Shown here: positions 1-5,434 of the stretch, in pieces
How positions within the stretch are numbered: the stretch's first letter is position 1
Layout of the letters: every line of letters starts with the position of its first letter
Source: Desulfobulbaceae bacterium
Lineage (GTDB): Bacteria > Desulfobacterota > Desulfobulbia > Desulfobulbales > Desulfobulbaceae
Length of the DNA: 5,615 nucleotides
NCBI GenBank assembly: GCA_026986885.1
Contig: JALSNT010000019.1
Coordinates: 1 to 5,615, forward strand
Reading direction: 5' to 3'
The notes under the pieces: model-generated
Database searches by the model: none
What the model saw: only the letters and a program-made list of their open reading frames with translations
Told to the model about the DNA's origin: nothing
Program-made: the position numbers and the translations under genes

Positions 1-1
1 C

Positions 2-487
2 CATGGCCTGGAACCGGAAAAGCATAAACAGCTTGTGCAGGAACTTGGCCTGCCGCCCAAACCACCCCATGCCCGCAATCGCGTCCATTATGTGCAGGCG
101 TGTCCAGGGAAAAACTGGTGCAAATTCGGCATACAGCCGACCGAAAAAATGGCGAAAGCCATGGCAGCTATGGAACTGGACGGCCCCCTGCCCTACAAGG
201 TTAAAGTGGGTATTTCCGGTTGCCGGATGTGCTGCTGTGAATCCTGGATGCGTGATATCGGCCTGCTTGGCGAAAAAAATGGCTGGCGTCTGATCTTTGG
301 CGGCAACGCCGCCGGTAAACCGCGCATAGGTGATACGGTTGCTGAAGGACTAAGCGATGATGAAGCCGTTGCTATGATTAAAAAAACGCTTAACTATTAT
401 CTGAAGACTGCCAAACACAAAACCAGAAGTGCCCGTTTTATGGAACGGACAGGCATTGAAGAATTAAGAAAAAATGTATTGGAATGA
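2..487 (+). CDS. Low-molecular-weight siroheme sulfite/nitrite reductase-like protein (5' end outside window)
   Basis: The reading frame is open from the left edge and ends at TGA 485-487, so the true start lies upstream; the GTG at 35 is only an internal valine codon. The visible 161 residues carry the siroheme/[4Fe-4S] signature of the nitrite/sulfite reductase family. The pattern Cys-x5-Cys (codons at 101 and 119, in ACPGKNWC) is followed by Cys-x3-Cys (codons at 221 and 233, in GCRMCC). A conserved GGNAAGKPRIGD segment follows. Known from the family: these four cysteines hold the cubane next to siroheme, which performs six-electron reduction of sulfite or nitrite. The short C-terminus after the signature fits the roughly 220-residue assimilatory-type low-mass sulfite reductase of sulfate reducers better than a full-length CysI/NirA, so roughly 60 N-terminal residues are probably missing. 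An extra Cys (codon 236) makes a CCC triplet. Cytoplasmic. The physiological substrate cannot be told from sequence. Confidence 0.85.
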   Translation, partial: HGLEPEKHKQLVQELGLPPKPPHARNRVHYVQACPGKNWCKFGIQPTEKMAKAMAAMELDGPLPYKVKVGISGCRMCCCESWMRDIGLLGEKNGWRLIFGGNAAGKPRIGDTVAEGLSDDEAVAMIKKTLNYYLKTAKHKTRSARFMERTGIEELRKNVLE

Positions 488-511
488 TCCTGACTCTCAA
501 CGAGGACTGCC

Positions 512-1252
512 ATGAAATGCCCTGGACAGGACAGCCGCTACTGGAGCGGAGATGATGTTTTTGAAACACAGTGCCCGAACTGTGGCCACACTATTGAATT
601 TTTCAAGGATGACAGCCGGCAGAAATGTAGAAAGTGCGGACAACGAATGCTCAATCCGAAAATGGATTTTGGCTGCGCCTCGTATTGCCCGCATGCCGAG
701 CAGTGCCTTGGCTCCTTGCCCCCGGAGTTGATCGCCAGACAAGGTGACCTGTTCAAGGACCGTATTTCCATGGCCATGCGCAAATATTTCGGTAGTGACG
801 AGCGACGGATTCAGCATGCGCTTGATGTTGCCGAACATGCTGAAAAAATTGCCAAGGCCCAGGATGACGGCGATATGATGATAATTATGGCATGTGCCTA
901 TCTCCACGATATCGGGATAAAAAATGCCGAGATGAAATACAACTCTTCTTCCGCCAAATATCAACACATCGAGGGGCCGCCCGTTGCCCGGCAAATCCTT
1001 AACGAGTTAAAAGCGCCACCGGAACTTATTGATGAGGTCTGTGACATCATCGGTCATCATCATTCACCAAGGGAAGAGGAAACCATCAACTTCAAGGTGT
1101 TGTATGACGCGGATCTTATCGTCAACATGGCGGAACTGTACCGGGACAAACCACACGGCAAAGAACATCTGCAAAAAATACTCGTCTCATCATTCATGAC
1201 CGAGGCCGGGGCGAAAGAAGGTAAAAAAACTCTGGAAAAACTCGTGCAGTAA
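512..1252 (+). CDS. HD-domain metal-dependent phosphohydrolase with N-terminal Cys-rich (zinc-ribbon-like) module
   Basis: 246 residues; ATG 512 is preceded by GAGGA (502-506) five bases upstream and lies 24 bases after the reductase-like gene, so the two are probably cotranscribed. The N-terminus has a zinc-ribbon-like Cys4 set: C21-x2-C24 (CPNC) and C39-x2-C42 (CRKC). A second cluster follows, C55-x3-C59-x5-C65 (GCASYCPHAEQC). Residues about 95-215 form an HD domain: H102, the H132-D133 doublet in YLHDIG, H182-H184 (GHHHS), and D199/D201 in YDADLI. Known from the superfamily: these His/Asp residues bind divalent metals and hydrolyse phosphoesters, often of nucleotides; the substrate of this subgroup is not known to me. 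No membrane segment or signal peptide is seen, so it is probably cytoplasmic. The Cys-rich front end next to two Fe-S protein genes suggests, as inference only, a redox- or metal-sensing role. Confidence 0.85.
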   Translation: MKCPGQDSRYWSGDDVFETQCPNCGHTIEFFKDDSRQKCRKCGQRMLNPKMDFGCASYCPHAEQCLGSLPPELIARQGDLFKDRISMAMRKYFGSDERRIQHALDVAEHAEKIAKAQDDGDMMIIMACAYLHDIGIKNAEMKYNSSSAKYQHIEGPPVARQILNELKAPPELIDEVCDIIGHHHSPREEETINFKVLYDADLIVNMAELYRDKPHGKEHLQKILVSSFMTEAGAKEGKKTLEKLVQ

Positions 1253-1305
1253 GTCTTTAACCTGAACCTGAATTCAGATTGAACTGATTACCTGAAGGAT
1301 ATCCC

Positions 1306-2040
1306 ATGAAAATAATGCGTAAAATCATAGAAATCGACGAGGAGCTCTGTACCGGCTGCGGCGAATGTGTTCCTGACTGTGCTGAAGGCAGCCTGCAGAT
1401 AATCGACGGCAAGGCCAAACTGGTTTCTGATAACCTCTGCGACGGTTTAGGGGCCTGTCTCGGGTCCTGCCCTACAGGCGCACTTAAAATTGTCGAACGG
1501 GAAGCGGAAGAATTCAACGAAGCCGCAGTTGAACAATTCCTTGCCGATAAAAAGAAAAAAGAAAAATCCGGCGGCTGCCCATCCGCACAGATAAAGACCA
1601 TGCAGCCGATCACCCCCTGTCAGGCCGCTAATGAACCGACCTCGCAAGCCGGTTGCGCATTGTCCCACTGGCCGGTACAGATTCGTCTCATTCCACCGAC
1701 GGCACCCTTTCTTGAGAATTGCGACCTGCTGATTGCCGCCGACTGCACGGCTGTTTCCTATGGCGGTCTGCAGCAGGATTTTATTAAGGGCCGGGTTGTG
1801 ATGATGGGTTGTCCTAAATTTGATGATCAGCAGATGTATGTGGATCGCTTTACGGAAATGTTGCAAACCAGAAAACTCAACTCTATCACCATCCTCATCA
1901 TGGAGGTTCCCTGCTGCTCCACTATGCTGCAGATTGTCAAAAAGGCCTATACCGATGCCGGGGCGACCGTACCCGTACGCCAGGTGGTGATCTCAACCCA
2001 GGGAGCAATTCTTGATGATAAAAACTGGTGCCTGAATTGA
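1306..2040 (+). CDS. Ferredoxin-type 4Fe-4S protein with C-terminal Cys-containing domain of unknown function
   Basis: 244 residues. ATG 1306 follows GAAGGAT (1294-1300) at suitable spacing; a second in-frame ATG at 1315 is less well placed. Residues 1-62 are a 2x[4Fe-4S]-type ferredoxin module. The first motif is complete: C15-x2-C18-x2-C21-x3-C25. The second is C45-x5-C51-x3-C55-P, with Leu48 where the second cluster Cys is expected. A charged linker (about 63-90, with KKKKEK) leads to a C-terminal domain (about 115-235) with HWPVQIRLIPP, AADC147, GC169PKFDD and EVPC203C204. I recognise this architecture from anaerobes, where it is usually annotated only as a 4Fe-4S binding protein; the C-terminal domain has no function known to me. 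The gene lies 53 bases behind the HD gene and is probably in the same operon. An electron-transfer role with the siroheme protein is plausible inference, not shown. It is probably cytoplasmic, since no signal peptide or membrane helix is seen. Confidence 0.85.
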   Translation: MKIMRKIIEIDEELCTGCGECVPDCAEGSLQIIDGKAKLVSDNLCDGLGACLGSCPTGALKIVEREAEEFNEAAVEQFLADKKKKEKSGGCPSAQIKTMQPITPCQAANEPTSQAGCALSHWPVQIRLIPPTAPFLENCDLLIAADCTAVSYGGLQQDFIKGRVVMMGCPKFDDQQMYVDRFTEMLQTRKLNSITILIMEVPCCSTMLQIVKKAYTDAGATVPVRQVVISTQGAILDDKNWCLN

Positions 2041-2071
2041 GGGGTTCCGTTTCAACTCCAATCCGCATGCA

Positions 2072-2115
2072 TTGTGCTGTGCCGGGCCGGCTTTAACTTC
2101 AATGAAACAGCACAA
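2072..2115. repeat. 9-bp inverted repeat between convergent genes
   Basis: TTGTGCTGT (2072-2080) and ACAGCACAA (2107-2115) are perfect inverted copies separated by 26 bases. The spacer contains the self-complementary GCCGGGCCGGC (2081-2091). The repeat sits 31 bases past the ferredoxin-protein stop and could form a hairpin in either transcript. No T-run follows on either strand, so it is not a typical intrinsic terminator. A 9-bp match at this distance could also arise by chance in a window of this size. Confidence 0.3.
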
Positions 2116-2128
2116 AACATACAGCTTG

Positions 2129-2165
2129 GGGCGAAATGAAAATCGCCCGGTTCATATTTGACCGG
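2129..2165. terminator. Two overlapping hairpins, possible bidirectional 3'-end structure
   Basis: GGGCGA (2129-2134) pairs with TCGCCC (2143-2148) around an 8-base loop. CCGGT (2147-2151) pairs with ACCGG (2161-2165) around a 9-base loop; the second hairpin begins directly after the creA stop codon on the minus strand. The two share bases 2147-2148 and so exclude each other when fully paired. Neither is followed by a U-tract. The position between converging genes supports an RNA 3'-end role, but factor-independent termination is not demonstrated by sequence. Confidence 0.3.
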
Positions 2166-2687
2166 CTACCTGCTGTTTCCAGTGCTGACCGGCGCATTAA
2201 CCCCCAGGCTCCACGGCCGGATGACAATGGTGGAAATGGAATTCTTCGGTGATCCTTCTACCAGTTTATCACTATAACTGAGATATACCAGGACATTGCG
2301 CTTTTTATCATAAAAACGCACTACCTGTAATTTTTTAAACAGCAGCGAAGTGGACTTTTTGAAAACCCGGCGGCCATCTTCCCTGCCCCGGATTATTTTT
2401 CCCGTAAGCCGGATGGGGCCGGTCTGCCGACAGGCAAGTGAGGCATCCGATTTGTCTTCCGCAACTCCAAGGGCACCTGAAATCCCCCCTGTCTTGGCTC
2501 GGCTGACATAACAGGTGGCACCCGGTATATCGGGATCATCAAAGGCCTCAATCACAATCTTATCATTTGCGCCGATCATTTTAAAAGTGGTACTCACCCG
2601 GCCTATCTCTTCGGCGGATGCCGCCCCAATAAACCAGTAACTGAAAAAAACGGCAACAAGGGTGAAACATAAGAATTTACCTTTCAT
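2166..2687 (-). CDS. creA: CreA family periplasmic protein
   Basis: 173 residues. The N-terminus is a Sec signal peptide: a short basic start, a hydrophobic core (about 5-22), and an A-S-A site with likely cleavage after residue 25 (AASA/EE). The mature part matches the CreA family closely: [14 protein letters not shown], then [20 protein letters not shown], then a [12 protein letters not shown] segment. Two mature cysteines, C59 and C86, could form a disulfide in the periplasm. Known: CreA is widespread, named from the E. coli creABCD locus, and has no established biochemical function. Its ATG (2687-2685) lies inside the last codons of leuA, so the genes overlap by 11 bases; the SD-like GGGAG ahead of it is within leuA. 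It is therefore expected to be cotranscribed and translationally coupled with leuA. The C-terminus ([10 protein letters not shown]) looks like a non-conserved tail. The family call is secure; the role is open. Confidence 0.9.
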   Translation of the reverse strand: MKGKFLCFTLVAVFFSYWFIGAASAEEIGRVSTTFKMIGANDKIVIEAFDDPDIPGATCYVSRAKTGGISGALGVAEDKSDASLACRQTGPIRLTGKIIRGREDGRRVFKKSTSLLFKKLQVVRFYDKKRNVLVYLSYSDKLVEGSPKNSISTIVIRPWSLGVNAPVSTGNSR

Positions 2688-4383
2688 TATGATGCTCCCG
2701 GTAAAAGAGACAATTCCTGTTTAAAGCAGACAGCAGGGCTTTGATGGAGGCTATGATAATATCCGTGTCCAATCCTGCGCCCCACCAGCTTTCTCCCCGT
2801 TCATTGATAATCTCGATATAGGCAACGGCCTTGGATGACGATCCCCGGGTTAACGCATGTTCATGGTAAGAATGCAGCGAAAATTCCAGGCCGGTCCCCT
2901 GTTTCAAGGCGGCACAAAAGGCGTCAAGTGGGCCATTTCCCTTACCCTTGACCATGACTTCATGGTCATCAATAAACAGGGCAGCCTCTACTTCAGCGGT
3001 GGAAAGTTCTTCTGTCCGGTCAACATGCCGTTTCAAAACATGGAAAGATTGCAGACGATAACAGCCCGCATTAAGAAGATATTCCTGCTCAAAAGTCTGT
3101 AAAACAACTTCCACTGTCAACTCATTTCCCGCCCGGTCGCTTTTCTCTTGAATAACTCTACCAAATCCGGGCTGCATTGCCCGGGGAAGTTTAAAACCGA
3201 ACTCCCTGTCCATGATATAGGCAGCGCCGCCCTTGCCGGACTGGGAGTTTATGCGAATTATCGACTCATAACTTCTGCCGACATCGCCGGGGTCGATCGG
3301 GAGATAGGGAACTGCCCATAATTCCATGTCCTGCTCTTCCAAATAATTCATTCCCTTATTGATCGCGTCCTGATGGGATCCGGAAAAAGCTGTGTATACC
3401 AACTCCCCTGCATAGGGATGCCTGGGATGAACATTGAGGCGGGTACACCGTTCATAAACATTGATCACCCGGTTGATGTTGGAAAAATCAAGACAGGGAT
3501 CAATACCCTGGCTGAACATATTAAGTGCCAGGGTGAGAATGTCCACGTTGCCGGTCCGTTCACCATTACCAAACAGAGTGCCCTCAACCCTGTCGGCACC
3601 AGCCATCAAGGCCAGTTCGGTTGCCGCCACCGCAGTACCACGATCATTGTGGGCATGCAGACTTATCAGGGCACAGTCACGATTTTTCATATGCCGGATA
3701 AACCATTCGATCTGATCGGCATAGATATTGGGCGTTGCCATCTCCACCGTTGCCGGAAGATTGATGATAACCGGTCGATCCGGAGTCGGCTGCCAGACTT
3801 CCATAACGGCATCACAGATTTCAACGGCAAAATCCAGCTCGGTGCCGGTAAAACTCTCTGGTGAATATTCATAACGGATGTCGGTCTGTGTTTTCTTGGC
3901 CTCCTCGGCAATGAGCTTTGCGCCTTCAACGGCCAGATCAATGATCTCACGTCGTCCTTTTTTAAAGACGACCTGCCGCTGCAGAGTGGAGGTTGAATTG
4001 TATAGATGGACGACGGCGCTGTCAGCTCCTGCAAACGATGCAAAAGTTTTTTTGATCAAATGCTCACGAGACTGGGTCAAGGCCTGAATGACAATACCTT
4101 CGGGAATAAGATGGCGCTCAATCAGTAGTCGGGAAAAATCAAATTCAACTTTTGAAGCCGAAGGAAAACCTATTTCAATCTCCTTAAAACCAACATCAAC
4201 CAACAACTGAAACATTTCCAGTTTTTCTTCAACATTCATTGGTTGAATAAGCGCCTGATTGCCGTCCCGCAGATCGACACTGCACCAGGCGGGTGCCCTG
4301 TCAATGGTCTTATCCGGCCATGTTCTATCGGGCAACTTGATTTTGGGATAGGGACGATACTTCTTTAACGCATCCTTGTTCAT
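2677..4383 (-). CDS. leuA: 2-isopropylmalate synthase, type 2 LeuA
   Basis: 568 residues. It condenses acetyl-CoA with 2-oxoisovalerate to give 2-isopropylmalate, the committed step of leucine synthesis; cytoplasmic. The N-terminal TIM barrel (about 30-310) has R39-D40-G-N-Q, E176 in SPESFTGTE, the metal-binding H243-A-H245 in HAHNDRGTA, and [10 protein letters not shown] (272-281) with N279. H337 (SGSHQDA) and Y372 (GRSYES) sit where catalytic residues lie in the M. tuberculosis type-2 enzyme, followed by NSQSGKGG (379-386). Residues from about 425 form the C-terminal regulatory domain that binds leucine for feedback inhibition in the family, with GNGPLDAF at 482-489. The length and the [17 protein letters not shown] motif fit the type-2 class rather than the shorter E. 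coli class. GGAG (4394-4391) lies seven bases before ATG 4383-4381. Transcription is predicted to be controlled by the upstream attenuator. The gene overlaps creA by 11 bases. Confidence 0.96.
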   Translation of the reverse strand: MNKDALKKYRPYPKIKLPDRTWPDKTIDRAPAWCSVDLRDGNQALIQPMNVEEKLEMFQLLVDVGFKEIEIGFPSASKVEFDFSRLLIERHLIPEGIVIQALTQSREHLIKKTFASFAGADSAVVHLYNSTSTLQRQVVFKKGRREIIDLAVEGAKLIAEEAKKTQTDIRYEYSPESFTGTELDFAVEICDAVMEVWQPTPDRPVIINLPATVEMATPNIYADQIEWFIRHMKNRDCALISLHAHNDRGTAVAATELALMAGADRVEGTLFGNGERTGNVDILTLALNMFSQGIDPCLDFSNINRVINVYERCTRLNVHPRHPYAGELVYTAFSGSHQDAINKGMNYLEEQDMELWAVPYLPIDPGDVGRSYESIIRINSQSGKGGAAYIMDREFGFKLPRAMQPGFGRVIQEKSDRAGNELTVEVVLQTFEQEYLLNAGCYRLQSFHVLKRHVDRTEELSTAEVEAALFIDDHEVMVKGKGNGPLDAFCAALKQGTGLEFSLHSYHEHALTRGSSSKAVAYIEIINERGESWWGAGLDTDIIIASIKALLSALNRNCLFYREHHNER

Positions 4384-4403
4384 ATCTGATCTCCGGAAAT
4401 GTC

Positions 4404-4437
4404 AAAAAAAAAGCCACGGTTTTTAAAAACCGTGGCC
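4404..4437 (-). terminator. Intrinsic terminator in the leuA leader (attenuator)
   Basis: Read on the minus strand, GCCACGGTTTTT (4436-4425) is followed directly by its exact complement arm (4424-4413). This gives at least a 10-bp stem with a UUAA loop, and the next bases are nine T (4412-4404). A G-U pair can extend the base by one. It stands only ten bases ahead of the leuA Shine-Dalgarno sequence and after the leader peptide stop, so it ends transcripts before leuA is reached. On the plus strand the hairpin is not followed by T, so it acts in one direction only. Confidence 0.9.
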
Positions 4438-4519
4438 GAATAAAGTCGTTTATGTACCTGCGCTCTCAGGATAAACGCCTCCTATCCGCCACAGTTTTCC
4501 TGTGCAGTCCAGATAGAAG
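4413..4519 (-). promoter_or_regulatory. Leucine attenuator: mutually exclusive leader RNA structures
   Basis: Three alternatives are visible on the minus strand. (a) Terminator: 4436-4425 with 4424-4413. (b) Antiterminator: AAAACTGTGGC (4498-4488) pairs with GCCACGGTTTT (4436-4426), giving 11 bp with one G-U and consuming the whole 5' terminator arm. (c) Sequestering hairpin: CTTCTATCTG (4519-4510) pairs with CGGATAGGAG (4488-4479), giving 10 bp with two G-U; inside it CACAG (4504-4500) pairs with CTGTG (4494-4490). Structure (c) holds the antiterminator segment. A ribosome stalled on the Leu codons at 4522-4514 would break (c) and free that segment for (b), so leuA is read; smooth translation favours (a). 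This follows the his/trp/leu ribosome-mediated attenuation logic known from enterobacteria. Energies were not computed. Confidence 0.85.
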
Positions 4520-4546
4520 CAAATGTAGAGCGAGGCTGTTTTTCAT
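4466..4546 (-). CDS. leuL: leuA leader peptide
   Basis: A 26-codon ORF from ATG 4546-4544 to TGA 4468-4466. It contains seven leucine codons, six of them within residues 5-14 (LALHLLLSGL): CTC, CTA, TTG, CTT, CTA and CTG. The peptide itself probably has no function; its translation senses charged tRNA-Leu. The run of Leu codons 9-11 overlaps the 5' arm of the sequestering hairpin, and codons 16-20 (R-K-T-V-A) encode the antiterminator segment, which is the expected geometry. The frame is open further upstream, but an earlier Met (GWKIG) lies at the -10 element and would not be on the transcript. No good Shine-Dalgarno precedes ATG 4546; the region is A-rich, with GGAAA about 20 bases away. 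Codons 22-23 are AGG-AGG, which may slow the ribosome near the stop. The symbol follows the enterobacterial name by analogy. Confidence 0.85.
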   Translation of the reverse strand: MKNSLALHLLLSGLHRKTVADRRRLS

Positions 4547-4583
4547 ATTTTTTATTTTTGTCAGATTTCCAATCTTCCAACCC

Positions 4584-4611
4584 ATAGTAAAACGCGTTGA
4601 TCTTTTGTCAA
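4584..4611 (-). promoter_or_regulatory. Sigma70-type promoter for leuL-leuA-creA
   Basis: On the minus strand a consensus -35 TTGACA (4611-4606) is followed after 16 bases by TACTAT (4589-4584), a 4/6 match to the -10 consensus. Transcription would start near 4577, about 30 bases before the leader peptide ATG. Position relative to the leader and terminator is what makes the call convincing. Confidence 0.65.
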
Positions 4612-4702
4612 GAAGAAATGAAAATGATCGCTGTTGACACTTTTCAATAACAACGCTTTTTCCGGTGCCGCAAGTCAAAATCCATCATTGCGATGAAATA
4701 GA

Positions 4703-4731
4703 TTGACTTTATCAGAGGACGGCTTTATGTA
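4703..4731 (+). promoter_or_regulatory. Candidate promoter for feoA
   Basis: TTGACT (4703-4708), 17 bases, then TATGTA (4726-4731). The -35 matches 5/6 and the -10 only 3/6. The start site would be near 4738, leaving a leader of about 120 bases before feoA. An imperfect dyad TCAT-TGCG-ATGA (4685-4696) lies just upstream. It is not a convincing Fur box, although Fur control of feo genes would be expected from family knowledge. Confidence 0.3.
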
Positions 4732-4824
4732 GAAATCTTCTGAGTGGAAAACGGTATGGGGCGAAAATGAAAAAATTCGACAACAGATCAAAAAGAATGG
4801 ACAGACGGCTTTTTCTTTGACCTT

Positions 4825-4844
4825 AATTCAGGTTTGAATTTTTT
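4825..4844 (+). repeat. Small A+T-rich hairpin beside the feoA ribosome binding site
   Basis: AATTCA (4825-4830) and TGAATT (4835-4840) form a 6-bp stem with a GGTT loop, followed by TTTT and then the feoA Shine-Dalgarno AAAGGG (4845-4850). It could weakly influence translation start or cause slight termination, but the stem is A+T-rich and short, so it may be incidental. Confidence 0.2.
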
Positions 4845-4857
4845 AAAGGGATGATAC

Positions 4858-5088
4858 ATGGCCCATATAAATCTTCGCTCAATGCAGATCAATCAAAGCG
4901 GCACTATTACCGCTGTCAAAGTCGGCGGCGAGCTGGGCCGACGCATTCGGGAAATGGGACTTGTCCCGGGAACAACCATTACCATCAAACAACGAGCTCC
5001 GCTCAACGACCCCGTTGCCCTGCGGGTAATGGGCGGCACCTTAACCTTGCGTAACAACGAAGCCGACCACATCGAAGTAGAAGTATAG
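4858..5088 (+). CDS. feoA: FeoA family ferrous-iron transport accessory protein
   Basis: 76 residues, the normal FeoA length, forming a single SH3-like beta-barrel domain. Family features visible are the early SGTITAVKVGG turn, RRIREMGLVPGTTITI (about 28-43), the APLNDPVALRVMGG segment (47-60) and TLTLRNNEADHIEVEV at the end. ATG 4858 has AAAGGG (4845-4850) seven bases upstream. Known: FeoA is a small cytoplasmic protein that works with the FeoB GTPase permease for Fe2+ uptake. No feoB follows here; the next recognisable frame starts at 5435 and its visible part has no G-domain. It is divergent from the leuA leader, with 311 bases between the leader ATG and the feoA ATG. It may be one of several FeoA paralogues, which are common in anaerobes, or feoB may lie elsewhere. 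Related domains also occur in DtxR-type regulators, but no DNA-binding part is present. Confidence 0.9.
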   Translation: MAHINLRSMQINQSGTITAVKVGGELGRRIREMGLVPGTTITIKQRAPLNDPVALRVMGGTLTLRNNEADHIEVEV

Positions 5089-5303
5089 CTCCCCTTTTCT
5101 CCGAACAAGCCAACTCACTGCACCTGGCGGTTTTCTGCCCCGGGGCAATAAAAGTCTTTCTTCCCGACCCCCAGCATCCGCTGCAATATATCAAAAAAAC
5201 ATCAAATATTTCCTCGATCACTGCCGTTTATTGATTTTTTTTTCCATCTGGTATATGAGATAGATAATAATTTAAATGCATTAAAATGTTAAGGAGGAGG
5301 GTG

Positions 5304-5369
5304 TTGCTCATCCGGCTCTCCATTTGTTTTTTAACACCTGAATTAAAATCAGGTCACATTGTTCTATAA
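5304..5369 (+). CDS. Possible 21-residue ORF behind a strong Shine-Dalgarno
   Basis: AAGGAGG (5291-5297) lies six bases before TTG 5304; GTG 5301 is an alternative start in the same frame but closer. The frame runs 21 codons to TAA 5367-5369 and gives a hydrophobic beginning (LIRLSICFLTPELKSG) with five Leu-type codons including the start. The near-perfect ribosome site is the main support; length, the unusual start codon and the lack of any known relative speak against it. It could be a small protein, a leader peptide for the gene at 5435, or the original start of that gene now out of frame by one. Confidence 0.25.
   Translation: MLIRLSICFLTPELKSGHIVL
5336..5354. repeat. 6-bp inverted repeat upstream of the last gene
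   Basis: ACCTGA (5336-5341) and TCAGGT (5349-5354) are perfect inverted copies around ATTAAAA. The repeat lies inside the short ORF and before the start at 5435. It could be an operator or an RNA hairpin; there is no U-tract after it on either strand. Confidence 0.25.
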
Positions 5370-5434
5370 CCACCGACGATGAGGATGCCTCTATAAATCC
5401 TGTCCCAACATGTCCCAAAACCCAAGGTTGTGCA

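Larger units (their letters stand above)
5089..5434. other. Intergenic region without a convincing gene
   Basis: 346 bases between feoA and the last partial gene. It contains a 12-bp palindrome TGCCCCGGGGCA (5136-5147) with no following T-run, and a run of nine T (5235-5243) with no good hairpin before it. It also has an A+T-rich stretch (about 5225-5290) with promoter-like pieces such as TATATG (5252-5257) and GATAAT (5263-5268) but no good -35. A very strong Shine-Dalgarno AAGGAGGAGG (5291-5300) and the hairpin ACCTGA/TCAGGT (5336-5341, 5349-5354) follow. It probably holds the 3' end of the feoA transcript and the promoter of the next gene. Confidence 0.5.

Noticed and set aside
497..994. 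Long minus-strand frame opposite the HD gene, and similar frames opposite leuA and the ferredoxin gene
   Set aside because: These are antisense shadows of well-supported genes and have no family features.
1266..1276. CTGAATTCAG palindrome between the HD and ferredoxin genes
   Set aside because: A 10-bp palindrome without a loop or a matching known operator is likely incidental.
4634..4662. TTGACA at 4634-4639 on the plus strand as a feoA promoter
   Set aside because: No -10-like hexamer occurs 16-18 bases downstream; the sequence there is TTTTTC-like.
4685..4712. Possible Fur box or FNR/HcpR-type operator upstream of feoA
   Set aside because: TCATTGCGATGA and TTGACTTTATCA are only partly palindromic and do not match the known consensus well enough.
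2128..4775. Similar strings GGGGCGAAATGAAAA (2128-2142) and GGGGCGAAAATGAAAA (4758-4773)
   Set aside because: A single short match with one indel is expected by chance in a window this size; the contexts differ and no third copy was seen.
4767..4820. 17-codon ORF (ATG 4767) in the feoA leader, rich in Lys/Arg
   Set aside because: It is very short, has only a loose GGGGCG upstream, and there is no nearby structure or conservation to support translation.
5136..5150. TGCCCCGGGGCA palindrome as a terminator for feoA
   Set aside because: With a minimal loop it leaves only a 4-bp stem and is followed by ATAAAA rather than a T-run.
5231..5243. Run of nine T after feoA as an intrinsic terminator
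   Set aside because: No stable G+C-rich hairpin lies directly before it; only a 4-bp ATCA/TGAT pairing is available.
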